Shown: positions 45,831 through 54,246 of the stretch, piece by piece
Layout of the letters: each line of letters opens with the position of its first letter
Numbering within the stretch: position 1 is the stretch's first letter
Assembly: GCF_001577265.1 (NCBI RefSeq)
Contig: NZ_CP014517.1
Location: 487,001 to 551,000 of the forward strand
Origin: Variovorax sp. PAMC 28711
GTDB taxonomy: Bacteria; Pseudomonadota; Gammaproteobacteria; Burkholderiales; Burkholderiaceae_C
DNA: 64,000 nt
Direction of reading: 5' to 3'
Notes under the pieces: model-generated
What the model was told of the DNA's origin: nothing
Databases searched by the model: none
The model's input: the letters and a program-made list of their open reading frames with translations, nothing else
Made by a program: the position numbers and the translations under genes

Positions 45831-46700
45831 ATGATCCGTCCCCAAACCATTCAAATCTTTCTCCCGGCTGGTGACCCGCGCGGAATGCGCGTGGCTGAGA
45901 TCACGACGCGCATCGTTCGCGTGATTGAGGTGCCGCGCAGCCAGTTGGCTGACTTCCTGAAGCTGCCTGAGGCACAGCAGGTAGGCGTTTACTTTTTGAT
46001 GGGCGAGTTGTCGGAAACCGGATTGCCACGCGCCTACATCGGCCAGTCTGGCAACGTGGGCAGCCGACTCGTGCAGCAGAACCAGAGCAAAGACTTCTGG
46101 AACCGGGCGCTGGTGGTCATCTCCCTCACCAACAGCATGACGCAAACACATGCATTGTTTCTGGAGTGGCTTGCGATAGCAGAGGCGACCAAAGCCGGGC
46201 GCTACAGTCTTGAGAACGGCAATGCCGGCTCGCAGCCCTACACCCCCGCGCCGTTGCAAGCTGACTGCCATGAAATTCACGAGACTGCCGCCACCTTGCT
46301 GGCCACGCTGGGGCAGCCGATCTTTGAGCCGCTGACCAACGCTCCCACGGCTAAGGGTGTGACTGAACGCTTCTACTGCAAAGGATCAGGAGCCGACGGC
46401 GTGGGCGAGTACACCGCCGAGGGCTTTGTGGTGCTTAAAGGCTCACGAGGTCGACTGGAAAACGTGGCCTCCATCCAAGGCACATCCAGTGAGCGCTTCC
46501 GCCAAAAGTTACTCGAGGAAGGCATCCTTGCCGTCGACAGCAGTGGCGTGGTGCTCACCCGTGACTACCTATTTTCGAGTCCCAGCATGGCGGCCACCGC
46601 CTTGCAAGGCCGCACCGCCAACGGATGGTTAGAGTGGAAAGATGCTTCTGGCAGAACGCTGGACGAAGCGAAGCGGCAGGTGGTCGCTGCAGCTGCTTGA
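45831..46700 (+). CDS. GIY-YIG nuclease with DUF4357 domain
   Basis: 289 aa. The GIY-YIG core (~45-130) reads GVYFLMG, then PRAYIGQSGNVGSRLVQQ, with the catalytic Tyr and Arg; a middle helical part follows. The C-terminal DUF4357 domain (~190-285) has AEGFVVLKGSRGRLEN and LEEGILAVDSSGVVLTRDYL with WLEWKDASGRTL. Such proteins are found in accessory islands and may serve defence or DNA repair; no role is proven. ATG 45831 is favoured because it starts MIRPQTIQIFLPAGDPRG, a family-like start. A 14-base dyad TTTGCT-TG-AGCAAA lies at 45776. The gene looks less GC-biased than glnS, suggesting transfer. Confidence 0.82.
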   Translation: MIRPQTIQIFLPAGDPRGMRVAEITTRIVRVIEVPRSQLADFLKLPEAQQVGVYFLMGELSETGLPRAYIGQSGNVGSRLVQQNQSKDFWNRALVVISLTNSMTQTHALFLEWLAIAEATKAGRYSLENGNAGSQPYTPAPLQADCHEIHETAATLLATLGQPIFEPLTNAPTAKGVTERFYCKGSGADGVGEYTAEGFVVLKGSRGRLENVASIQGTSSERFRQKLLEEGILAVDSSGVVLTRDYLFSSPSMAATALQGRTANGWLEWKDASGRTLDEAKRQVVAAAA

Positions 46701-47122
46701 ATCTACTGCGTTTCTAACAGCGGCTCATAACGGTTTGCCGGCGACTTTGGCGCACTGCATGAAAGGAATGCGCGTTCGCATTTCGTGCACCGCGCCAGCC
46801 CATGATCAGGTTGGCAGACCGAAAGGTCCAGCCGACGACGACGCCAGCCGGCCGGCCGGCCGGCTGTGACCTGACATCGGCACCCTGCTCGCCGCCACTG
46901 CGCCGGTACACGATCGGGTGGTGGTCACACGCAGCACCCAAGGCTTTGCGGAGCTGCCGGTGCAGATGCGGCTGTTCATCCAGCGGTTTGCCAAGTGGCT
47001 CCGCCGAGAGGGATATCCGCGCTATGTTTTTGATAGCCCCCTGCGCAATGCCAACGGACGCGGAAAGCCACTTCGGGCTTGTAAGCTCGAAGTCTTGACC
47101 CCATCGTCCGAAAGCGCTCTCC
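46701..47122. other. 422-bp gap with coding-like debris
   Basis: No start-to-stop gene with a known family was found. A stretch from about 46876 to 47046 reads on the + strand as a protein-like segment (VVVTRSTQGFAELPVQMRLF, then IQRFAKWLRR) after an in-frame stop, without a plausible start. It may be a fragment of a lost gene. A (CCGG) microrepeat lies at 46849-46864. No tRNA or terminator was seen. Confidence 0.4.
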
Positions 47123-48019
47123 ATGTCCCGCCCCAACAAAGCCGACCGCCGCCGTGAAAACGCCCGCCGCGAATTCGCCGGCAAGGCTTGGACCGCCATC
47201 GTCCTCGGCGTGATGTTTTTGGTGGTTGCTCCACTGTTCATGCGCAGCCCGATGACCGCCATGCTGGCGATCGCTTTGCGGCCAGCAGGCTGGACGGCAT
47301 TGGCGATCGGCACGGCATTGCTCGCCCTGCACTACGTCTTGCGCCGCATATCCGCATCGAGTCCGGTCGAGCAAGCGCCACCGCAGCGCGCGATCAAGAG
47401 TCAGGACACCAAAGCGGCTGCGGTTACCGCGCCGCAGCAGACGCCGTCAGCGCCATGGCCTCAAGCCACGCAGCAATGGAGCCCCGCCGCGCTCGCCTCC
47501 ATCGAGTGGCGTCGCTTCGAGGCGATCTGTGAAGCGTTCTATGCGCAAGCCGGCCTCGCCACGCGCAGCCAATCCCACGGCGCAGACGGCGGCGTCGATA
47601 TCTGGCCGCAGTCCAAACACATGAGCGCGCCGCGCATCGTTCAGTGCAAGCACTGGCTGGGCAAGCCGGTCGGCGTGAAGGAAATGCGCGAGTTCCGCGG
47701 CGTCATGGCGTCGCACCAGCTGCAGAGCGGCACCTACGTGACGAGCTCGACCTTCACCGCGGACGCCACGGCTTTCGCCAAGGCGAACGGCATCCAGTTG
47801 CAGGACGGCGCGGCGCTGCTCAAGCTGATCGGCCAGCGGACGCCGGAGCAGCAGGCGGCGTTGCTGGCGGTCGCTTACGAAGGCGAATATTGGAAGCCGA
47901 CGTGCGCAAGCTGCGGCATCAAGACCGTCGAACGGGAGCGCAAGCGTGACGGCGGCAAGTTCTGGGGCTGCAGCAACTATCCGCGGTGCAAGACCCACTT
48001 TGCGATGCGCTCGGCGTAG
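47123..48019 (+). CDS. Membrane-anchored Mrr-like endonuclease with zinc ribbon
   Basis: 298 aa. Two membrane helices (residues ~25-42 and ~50-75) anchor it; a linker rich in Gln/Pro follows. A PD-(D/E)xK restriction-endonuclease fold (~120-235) has WRRFEAICEAFYAQAG, GADGGVDIW near 152 (catalytic Asp) and IVQCKHW near 170 (QxK). A C4 zinc ribbon like topoisomerase tails closes it (~261-293): CASC...FWGCSNYPRC. Mrr relatives cut methylated or foreign DNA. Why it should be membrane-bound is unclear. Two genes after glnS, next to a GIY-YIG nuclease. Confidence 0.85.
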   Translation: MSRPNKADRRRENARREFAGKAWTAIVLGVMFLVVAPLFMRSPMTAMLAIALRPAGWTALAIGTALLALHYVLRRISASSPVEQAPPQRAIKSQDTKAAAVTAPQQTPSAPWPQATQQWSPAALASIEWRRFEAICEAFYAQAGLATRSQSHGADGGVDIWPQSKHMSAPRIVQCKHWLGKPVGVKEMREFRGVMASHQLQSGTYVTSSTFTADATAFAKANGIQLQDGAALLKLIGQRTPEQQAALLAVAYEGEYWKPTCASCGIKTVERERKRDGGKFWGCSNYPRCKTHFAMRSA

Positions 48020-48102
48020 CGGTCACTGAGTCCGGCAGAGCCTAGCTTTCAATCACAGCTTCGGGCCGCCACCGGCTGTGGTCGAACAGCGACTCCGATC
48101 AA

Positions 48103-48136
48103 ACCCACATTGGGTATGAGCGAACCCAATCTGGGC
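48103..48136. repeat. Tandem pair of short inverted repeats
   Basis: ACCCA-CAT-TGGGT (48103-48115) and ACCCA-ATC-TGGGC (48124-48136) start 21 bases apart, two helical turns. They lie between the convergent ends of the Mrr-like gene and the LysE gene. They resemble a double operator, but no promoter or gene start is nearby. Confidence 0.45.
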
Positions 48137-48188
48137 ATCTCAGCGCCACTTCTTTGGGCGGCTCGCTCGGCAGCCTACTCGATCCGGA

Positions 48189-48815
48189 TCACACGCTCCG
48201 CCGCGTCAGCAACAGCAACCCGCCCATCAGGGTAAACAGCCCACCGCACACTCGGTTCACCCACTTCACCGGCCCGCTGCGCCGCAGCAGCGGCGCCAGC
48301 CGCGACACGCTGAGCGCGCAGGTCGTGAGCACGGCGAACTCGAAGGCCATGAAGGTCAGCGCGAGGATCGCGAACTGCGGCGCCATCGGTGCGGCGGGGT
48401 TCAGGAACTGCGGGAAGAACGCCGCGAAGAACAGCACGGCCTTCGGGTTGCTCGCACCGACCAGCAGGCCCTGCAGGTAGAACGAGCGGCGCGGCGTGGC
48501 CGCCGCATCCTGGTCGACGGTCAACGCCGACGCATCGCTCCGGAACGTCTTGATGCCGAGCCAGACGAGGTAAGCGGCGCCGATGAGCTTGGCGGTCGTG
48601 AAGGCGGCTTCCGATGTGGCCAGCAGCGCACCGAGGCCGGCCGCCGAGAGCAGCATGACCACCAGCACGGCGGTCACCGAGCCGGCCACCGATGTCATCG
48701 CGCGCCGCGTGCCGTGGTTCAGCGCATTGGTCATGCACATCAGCATGGTGGGGCCCGGCGTGGCGATGAGCAGCGCGACGGCTGCGACGTACAGGAGGTA
48801 GGTGGAGAGCGTCAT
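48189..48815 (-). CDS. LysE/RhtB-family exporter
   Basis: 208 aa with about six membrane helices. Family motifs: LLIATPGPTMLMCMTNALNH near residue 14, GSVTAVLVVMLLSAAGLGAL near 44, AAYLVWLGIKTFRSD near 78 and GLLVGASNPKAVLFFAAFFP near 118. It exports amino acids or related small molecules; the substrate is unknown. Start 48815 (MTLSTYLLYVAAVALLIATP) matches the family; an in-frame ATG at 48875 adds a non-hydrophobic leader and is unlikely. Confidence 0.9.
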   Translation of the reverse strand: MTLSTYLLYVAAVALLIATPGPTMLMCMTNALNHGTRRAMTSVAGSVTAVLVVMLLSAAGLGALLATSEAAFTTAKLIGAAYLVWLGIKTFRSDASALTVDQDAAATPRRSFYLQGLLVGASNPKAVLFFAAFFPQFLNPAAPMAPQFAILALTFMAFEFAVLTTCALSVSRLAPLLRRSGPVKWVNRVCGGLFTLMGGLLLLTRRSV

Positions 48816-48945
48816 GGATGAAAGTATGAAGGAGCCGAGACCGTGCCGTCGGTAGCCGGTGCCGGGCTTGGTCAAGCCCGCCGCTGACAGCCTTCACGCG
48901 ATGCACGCCAGAGAATCGCGCACCGCCGTCAACCTGCTGTCCGCC

Positions 48946-49446
48946 ATGAAATTCTTTCTGCGCCTCTACCCCTTCGTCCACGCGCTCATGGCGCTGCTCT
49001 TTGCCGGTGCCAGCATGGCACTCATGGTGATCGCCGCGCACAACGGGTGGATGGCCGTCACCGGCGGCGTCGACACCACCGCCGGCGAAGCGGTGATCGA
49101 GGCGATTGGCCTGCTTGCCGCCGCCGTCGTGGCGTTGCAGATCTCGCAGACCATCACTGAAGAAGAAGTGATTCGCGATGCGCACATCGGCGCCCCGACG
49201 CGCGTGCGACGCTTCCTCTCGCGCTTCATGGTGGTGATCGTGGTGGCGATCGCGGTCGAGGCGCTGGTCGCGACTTTCAAGTCGCGCGAAAAGCCCGAAC
49301 TGATGCTCCACGCGGCCGTGATGTTCGCCGCGGTGGGCATCGTGCTGGCGGGCTGGGGCGTGTTCATTCGCCTCAACCGCTACGCCGAGGAGCTGGAGCC
49401 GGAAGCGATGGCGGAGGCGAAAAGCGAGGACCAGAAGCTCGAATAA
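48946..49446 (+). CDS. Hypothetical membrane protein
   Basis: 166 aa from ATG 48946 (MKFFLRLYPFVHALMALLFA) or longer from ATG 48901. Four hydrophobic segments (~8-30, 45-65, 88-105, 115-140) and an acidic C-terminus rich in Glu. The pattern QISQTITEEEVIRDAHIGAP between helices 2 and 3 is conserved in a Burkholderiales family of unknown role. No strong ribosome site is visible. It is divergent from lysE. Confidence 0.7.
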   Translation: MKFFLRLYPFVHALMALLFAGASMALMVIAAHNGWMAVTGGVDTTAGEAVIEAIGLLAAAVVALQISQTITEEEVIRDAHIGAPTRVRRFLSRFMVVIVVAIAVEALVATFKSREKPELMLHAAVMFAAVGIVLAGWGVFIRLNRYAEELEPEAMAEAKSEDQKLE

Positions 49447-49465
49447 GTCTTTGAAACCAAATCGA

Positions 49466-49504
49466 TTTCCGTATAAATTACGTTTTTCTATTTATGCACG
49501 GAAA
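49466..49504 (+). promoter_or_regulatory. AT-rich inverted repeat before the nucleotidyltransferase gene
   Basis: TTTCCGT (49466-49472) is matched by ACGGAAA (49498-49504), enclosing an AT-rich stretch with its own small dyad CGTA-TAAAT-TACG (49470-49482). The right arm ends two bases before the next ATG. It is much more AT-rich than its surroundings. Promoter or operator is likely; no known regulator can be named. Confidence 0.4.
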
Positions 49505-49506
49505 AA

Positions 49507-50457
49507 ATGGATTTCCAGGACATCGGCGACGACGCCCGTCGCCAGTACATCGACGCACGCGCCACCTTCGAAGCCCTTGAAGCGGCCGAACGGCAGGCGG
49601 CGGGCGTGCGCGGCGGGATGTACTGGAAAACCGTTTCCGGCACCGACTACTTGGTGCGGACCAGCACCCGCAATGCGCAAAAGAGCCTCGGCGCACGGAG
49701 CGCCGAAACCGAAGCAATGCAGCGCAGTTTCGCGAGCCGAAAGGAAGAGGTGCAGTCGCGCGTCAAGGACTTGAGCGATGCCTTGAAGCGTCACCAGCGC
49801 ATGAACCGCGCGCTTTTCGTCGGCCGTGTGCCGACCATCGTCATCGACATCCTCGACATGCTGCACCGCGCCGATGTCGCCGAGCATTTCACAGTCGTCG
49901 GCACTCACGCGCTCTATGCCTACGAGGCCGCTGCAGGCGTTCGGGTGCAGAGCGCAGCGGTGGCGACGCGTGACGTTGACTTGCTGTGGGACACGCGCAA
50001 ACGCTTCCGACTGGCGACGCAACTCAAACGTCTCGACTTGTCGATGCTTTCGCTTCTGCGCAAGGTCGACAAGAGCTTCTCGCTCATCGACGAACAGCGG
50101 TACACCGCAGTCAACAGCAGCGGCTTCGAGGTCGACATCCTGCGTCGCGAGGCACAAGAGAACGACCCGCATCCCGCGCAACCGAGCGATGCCGAAGACG
50201 AGTTCTGGGTCGTGCAAGCGCGCAACGCGGAGCAATTGGTGAGCGCGCAACGTTTCTCGGCCGTCACGGTCGGCACCACCGGCCACATGGCACGCATGAA
50301 CACCGTGCATCCGCTGGCTTTCGTGCGCTTCAAGCGCTGGCTCGCAGGCCGTCCCGATCGCGATCCGCTCAAGTCGAGGCGCGACGCACTGCAGGCCGAC
50401 ACGGTCGCGCGACTGGTAGCGGACTACCTGCCGCAGTTGGCGCAGGAGCGCCCCTGA
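49507..50457 (+). CDS. GSU2403-like nucleotidyltransferase-fold protein
   Basis: 316 aa. The N-terminal ~100 residues are helical and charged. The centre (~128-165) has VVGTHALYAYEAAAGVRV then ATRDVDLLWD, the G-x-x-A...DxD arrangement of minimal nucleotidyltransferases (AbiEii/GSU2403 group). The C-terminal part has MNTVHPLAFVRFKRWLAGRP and helps define the group. Members occur in toxin or defence contexts, but here there is no clear antitoxin. The gene is preceded by AT-rich DNA, suggesting acquisition. Function unknown. Confidence 0.72.
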   Translation: MDFQDIGDDARRQYIDARATFEALEAAERQAAGVRGGMYWKTVSGTDYLVRTSTRNAQKSLGARSAETEAMQRSFASRKEEVQSRVKDLSDALKRHQRMNRALFVGRVPTIVIDILDMLHRADVAEHFTVVGTHALYAYEAAAGVRVQSAAVATRDVDLLWDTRKRFRLATQLKRLDLSMLSLLRKVDKSFSLIDEQRYTAVNSSGFEVDILRREAQENDPHPAQPSDAEDEFWVVQARNAEQLVSAQRFSAVTVGTTGHMARMNTVHPLAFVRFKRWLAGRPDRDPLKSRRDALQADTVARLVADYLPQLAQERP

Positions 50458-50495
50458 TCGGCTGCCGAAAATCCATTTCTATACACACTTTGCTG

Positions 50496-51386
50496 ATGCG
50501 CTATTCCTCTCATCCCCACTTCACCCGCCGCTCCGCCCTGCTCGGTGTGGCCGGCCTGATCGCCCTGCCGTCGGCGCACGCCGTCAAGCCCAAGGCAGCA
50601 CCCGCCTCCGCGACAACCGACATCTGGCCGCGCGACTCGCAAGTGCCTGGCGGCGTCGCGCGTCTGTCGCTCGGCCCTTCGTCTGCGCGCCCCGTGGCGC
50701 GCACGGCCGAAGGCGACGTGCCGTTGCTCGTGATCGGCGACGCGATCGAGTGGACCGCGCTGGTCGGCATTCCGCTGTCGGCCACGCCGGGTGAAGCCAT
50801 CATCACCGTGGGCAGCGATGCCCACCGCTTGCCTTACACCGTCGCGCCCAAGCAGTACCGCGAGCAGCGGCTGACGGTCGCGCCGGGCAAGGTCGATCTC
50901 TCGCCGGAAGACGAAGCCCGCTACAACCGCGAGCGCGAACACCTGGCGAAGGTGATGGCCACGTTCACCGACGCCATCCCAGCGATGCTCGCCGGCGCGC
51001 TGGGCATGCAAGTGCCGGTGCCCGGACGGCGCTCGGGCTCGTTCGGACTGCGGCGCGTGTTCAACGGGCAGTCGCGCAATCCGCACAGCGGCATGGACAT
51101 CGCCGCCGGCACCGGCACGCCGGTGGTGGCGCCGCTGCCCGGCCGCGTGATCGACACCGGCGACTATTTCTTCAACGGCGGCACCGTGTGGCTCGACCAC
51201 GGCGGCGGCCTGCTTTCGATGTACTGCCACCTGAGCCGCGTCGACGTGAAGGTGGGCGACTTCGTGAAGACCGGCGAGCGCTTCTGCGCCGTCGGCGCCA
51301 CCGGCCGCGTCACCGGGCCGCACCTGCACTGGTCGGTGATGCTGAACCGCGCGATGGTCGACCCCGCGCTGTTCATTGCGGCCTGA
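50496..51386 (+). CDS. M23-family murein endopeptidase
   Basis: 296 aa. A Tat-like or Sec signal (HFTRRSALLGVAGLIALPSA) exports it. The LytM domain (~185-290) has the zinc-binding HSGMDIAAGTGTPV (H-x3-D) near 193 and GPHLHWSVML (HxH) near 272, with the family fold between (YCHLSRVDVKVGDFVKTGER). It should cut peptidoglycan cross-links. ATG 50496 begins the signal peptide; the longer open frame overlaps the upstream gene. Confidence 0.9.
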   Translation: MRYSSHPHFTRRSALLGVAGLIALPSAHAVKPKAAPASATTDIWPRDSQVPGGVARLSLGPSSARPVARTAEGDVPLLVIGDAIEWTALVGIPLSATPGEAIITVGSDAHRLPYTVAPKQYREQRLTVAPGKVDLSPEDEARYNREREHLAKVMATFTDAIPAMLAGALGMQVPVPGRRSGSFGLRRVFNGQSRNPHSGMDIAAGTGTPVVAPLPGRVIDTGDYFFNGGTVWLDHGGGLLSMYCHLSRVDVKVGDFVKTGERFCAVGATGRVTGPHLHWSVMLNRAMVDPALFIAA

Positions 51387-51396
51387 CGCTGCGTCG

Positions 51397-51936
51397 ATGC
51401 CTGCCGCCCGCCTGATCCGCTTCAACAAGCCCTGGGGCGTGCTGAGCCAGTTCACGCCCGAGGGGCGCTGGCAGGGTCTCAAGGACTTCATCGACCTGCC
51501 CGGCGTGTACGTCGCGGGCCGGCTCGATGCCGACAGCGAAGGCCTGCTGCTGCTCACCGACGACGGCAAGCTGCAGGCACACATTGCCGATCCGCGCTTC
51601 AAGATGGAGAAGGTGTATTGGGTGCAGGTCGAAGGCACGCCCGACGAGGTCGCGCTGGCCGCCTTGTGCAGCGGGGTTCAGCTCAACGACGGCCTGACGC
51701 GGCCGGCCCGCGCGCGCCGGCTCGATCCGCCGCCCGATGTGTGGGCGCGTCAGCCGCCGATTCGCGAACGCAAGAACATTCCGACGGCGTGGATCGAGCT
51801 GGCCATCCGCGAAGGCCGCAATCGGCAGGTGCGCCGCATGACGGCCGCGGTGGGTTTGCCGACCTTGCGCCTGATCCGTGCCGCCATCGGTCCGCACACG
51901 CTCGACGGGCTCGCGCCGGGCAGCTGGGCGGGCTGA
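51397..51936 (+). CDS. 23S rRNA pseudouridine synthase (RluE-like)
   Basis: 179 aa. RsuA-family core without S4 domain: RLIRFNKPWGVLSQFTPEGR at the start, catalytic Asp in VAGRLDADSEGLLLLTDDG near 47 and TAWIELAIREGRNRQVRRMT near 132. RluE modifies U2457 of 23S rRNA in E. coli. ATG 51397 is 11 bases after the M23 stop. An in-frame ATG at 51376 overlaps that gene and is less likely. Confidence 0.88.
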   Translation: MPAARLIRFNKPWGVLSQFTPEGRWQGLKDFIDLPGVYVAGRLDADSEGLLLLTDDGKLQAHIADPRFKMEKVYWVQVEGTPDEVALAALCSGVQLNDGLTRPARARRLDPPPDVWARQPPIRERKNIPTAWIELAIREGRNRQVRRMTAAVGLPTLRLIRAAIGPHTLDGLAPGSWAG

Positions 51937-51943
51937 CGCCGCG

Positions 51944-52336
51944 TCAGCGCGTGCGCCTCGGTGCGAACGCGCCGGTGCTCCACGCGATGAGGGCGAGCAA
52001 CGCGACCTGGATCGGCAAGCGCAACAACAGCGCCCAGTAAGGCACGGTCGGGAACAGCGCGGATTGCTGCAGCATGTAGAAGTGCGCCGGCGTCACAGCG
52101 ATCGTGAGCACGAACAACCCGATGCCTGCGGCGCGCCGCGTCGGTCGCCACAAGAGGCCGGCCGCGCCAAGCAGTTCGAACACGCCGCTCGCCAGCACCG
52201 CGGCGCGTGGCCACGGCATCCAGGGCGGCACGATGCGCATCTCGGTGTCGGTCAACGCGAAGTGCGCCACGCCGCCGATGGCGAACCACAGAAAGACGAA
52301 TGCCAGACCGGCGATGCGCCAGCGTGCAGCCGTCAC
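51944..52336 (-). CDS. DoxX-like membrane protein
   Basis: 130 aa with four membrane helices: RWRIAGLAFVFLWFAIGGVA, AAVLASGVFELLGAAGLLWR, AGIGLFVLTIAVTPAHFYML, and WALLLRLPIQVALLALIAWS. DoxX-like proteins are of uncertain function. GTG at 52336 overlaps the stop of the deacylase gene by four bases (GTGA); the 441-residue open frame that appears to fuse both results from the frameshift in the deacylase. Confidence 0.8.
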   Translation of the reverse strand: MTAARWRIAGLAFVFLWFAIGGVAHFALTDTEMRIVPPWMPWPRAAVLASGVFELLGAAGLLWRPTRRAAGIGLFVLTIAVTPAHFYMLQQSALFPTVPYWALLLRLPIQVALLALIAWSTGAFAPRRTR

Positions 52337-53269
52337 AGCATCGGCCGCGTCAGGTACACCGCTTCGCGCCCGACGATCGCACGCTGCGCGGGCATGAACA
52401 CCGTGCAGTCGTCGCACGGCGCGCAGATTTCGTCGGGGCCGTTGACCGCGATGAGCTCGCCCTTGGCGAAGGTCTCGAAGCCGATCAGCGGTCGCACGAA
52501 GTGAAAGTCTTCGCTCTGGATGATGTGCGTCTGCAGCAGCTCGTAGCGCCGCTGCGGGCCGAAGGCGCCGACGGCTGGCGCTCGATGAGCCGAAGTGCGC
52601 AAGGAAGCGCAAGGCCACTTCGGTCGCGACGTCAGCGGTGGCACGCTTGAAATGCTGGCCGCACTCGGCGACCATCGCCGCGCCCGGCGCGTCGGCGCCC
52701 GCATGCGCGCCGTGCTGGATGAGCGGGGTGCCCGAGCCGAGACCGTTGGGCATGACGAGGTGCACCGACGGCAAACCGATCGCCAGCGCGACCGTCGCAT
52801 TGCGCCCGAAGTCCGGATAGACCCAGAACGGCACCACGTCCTGGCTGGTGGAGTGAATGTCGAGGATGTGATCGGCCGCCGCCACCACCGGCCGCAGGGC
52901 GCGTGCGCGGCGCAGCTCGGGGCTGTCCTCGGTGCCGCTCAGCATCTCGTCGGACCAGATGCGGTTGAGGTTGTGCACGATCTGCCGGTTGTCGAAGGGC
53001 TTGGTCGCATCGAAAGCGTCGTAGGCCTCGACGTGCGCAAAGCTCACGGTGAGCGTGCCGACGAGCGGCCGCACGCCGGTGTCGAGCAGGTGCCGGACGG
53101 CCACCATGCCGCAAATTTCATTGCCGTGCGTCAGGGCATTGACCAGCACATGCGGGCCGGGCCGGCCCGACTCGAAGCGGTGCACATAGTCGATGCCGGT
53201 GTTGCCTTGACGATAGGCGGAAAGGTCGCCCTGGACGACCTCGATGGTGGGGGTAGGAATGTCTGTCAT
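52333..53269 (-). pseudogene. Succinylglutamate desuccinylase/aspartoacylase-family deacylase, frameshifted
   Basis: The intact part from ATG 53269 shows the M14-type zinc site NALTHGNEICGMVAV near residue 42 and DIHSTS near 117 with PNGLGSGTPLIQHG later. After ATEVALRFLAHFGSS (about 52590) the frame is lost; the right continuation, APAVGAFGPQRRYELLQTHI to LTRPML, lies in another frame and stops at 52333. The shift sits at about 52565-52590, near a GAGCGCC that may have lost a G. The ~310-residue enzyme would hydrolyse an N-acyl amino acid if repaired. Real inactivation and sequencing error are both possible. Confidence 0.78.
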
Positions 53270-53363
53270 GGTGTGTGAGAGTTTGCTACACCGCAGAAGT
53301 CCTTGCGCAATGCGCTACGCTCTCAGGGCCACCCCCGGCCCATCATTGACCGAGAGTTTTTAC

Positions 53364-53582
53364 ATGACGCATTTCGCCACCATTCATGGCCACGTTACCT
53401 ACACCCCCGGCGACGGCGTGCCCATCGGCATTCCCGAAGGCCGCGTTGAAGTCGACCTGTCCGCGCCCGACAGCGCCACGCTGAGCTGGGACGCCGGCGA
53501 CGACGCCGCCGGCCTCACCGCGATCCCGATCGACGAGTACGAGCGCTATCTCAAGGAAGGAAAAATCCGGCCGGAAGCCTGA
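53364..53582 (+). CDS. Small conserved hypothetical protein
   Basis: 72 aa, acidic, no signal or membrane segment. It reads MTHFATIHGHVTYTPGDGVP then PEGRVEVDLSAPDSATLSWD and ends in a charged helix. Family members of this size are known in Comamonadaceae without function. ATG 53364 is preferred to a longer in-frame start at 53244 because that leader overlaps the divergent gene's promoter. It is divergent from the deacylase. Confidence 0.65.
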   Translation: MTHFATIHGHVTYTPGDGVPIGIPEGRVEVDLSAPDSATLSWDAGDDAAGLTAIPIDEYERYLKEGKIRPEA

Positions 53583-53597
53583 GCCCGAGCGCCTGCT

Positions 53598-54002
53598 TCA
53601 TGCCTCGACCGGCACGAGGATCGCCTCGCCGGTCGCGACCAGCTTGAGCGCGTCGCCCTCGCCTTGCGCGAACAATTCGGCTGACGCGAAAACCTGCTTT
53701 CGCCCCGCCTTCACCACGCGGCCACGCGCGATGAAGCTGCGGCCCACGGCCGGCGCGAGGCAGTTCACCGAAAAATGAGAAGCCAGCACGCGGCCCGACA
53801 CCGTGGCCGCTGCGAAGCCGCAGGCGGTGTCGAGCATCGCGCCGATCAGCCCTGCGTGAAGGTAGCCGGCGTACTGGCCCATGTCCGCCTCCCGCCACCG
53901 CATGCGCAACTCGGCCTCGCCCTTGTCTGCGCGCGTCACTTCGAAGCCTGCCCAGCGATTGAAGGCCGCGGTCGCGTTGATGGCCTGGAGCGTGTCGAGC
54001 AT
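53598..54002 (-). CDS. PaaI-family thioesterase
   Basis: 134 aa hotdog-fold protein. MGQYAGYLHAGLIGAMLDTACGFA near residue 41 carries the HGG-like motif (HAG here) and the catalytic Asp. VSGRVLASHFSVNCLAPAVG and FIARGRVVKAGRKQVFASAE follow. It should hydrolyse acyl-CoA esters; substrate unknown. It is convergent with the small hypothetical gene. The 244-base gap after its start holds no recognised feature. Confidence 0.88.
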   Translation of the reverse strand: MLDTLQAINATAAFNRWAGFEVTRADKGEAELRMRWREADMGQYAGYLHAGLIGAMLDTACGFAAATVSGRVLASHFSVNCLAPAVGRSFIARGRVVKAGRKQVFASAELFAQGEGDALKLVATGEAILVPVEA

Positions 54003-54246
54003 GGCAAATCCTTTGTGAGTTGCATGGACTGTAGGAAGCCGATGCCGGCGCAGCCGTCGCAGGCGTGACGCGCCCCATGCGTTTTATTCATGCGGCTTGA
54101 CCCCTTGGGGCGCACTCGTCCGCATGAGTAGGGGTCGAATACTTACCCGCCGAAAGCCCCGCTGTGACGCAGCCCGCAGGCGTGCCCGCGTGGCCGCCGA
54201 CTGCACCATCCGCTACCCGAAGGAAGCGCGCTTGCAGGCGCGTTGA

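Noticed and set aside
46849..46864. CCGG microrepeat as a mobile-element end or CRISPR
   Set aside because: Only a short run with no spacer structure, no terminal inverted repeat and no transposase nearby.
51944..53269. A 441-residue deacylase-DoxX fusion protein
   Set aside because: The middle section is Arg/Ala-rich nonsense; correct deacylase sequence continues in another frame to its own stop, overlapping a GTG start for the DoxX-like gene.
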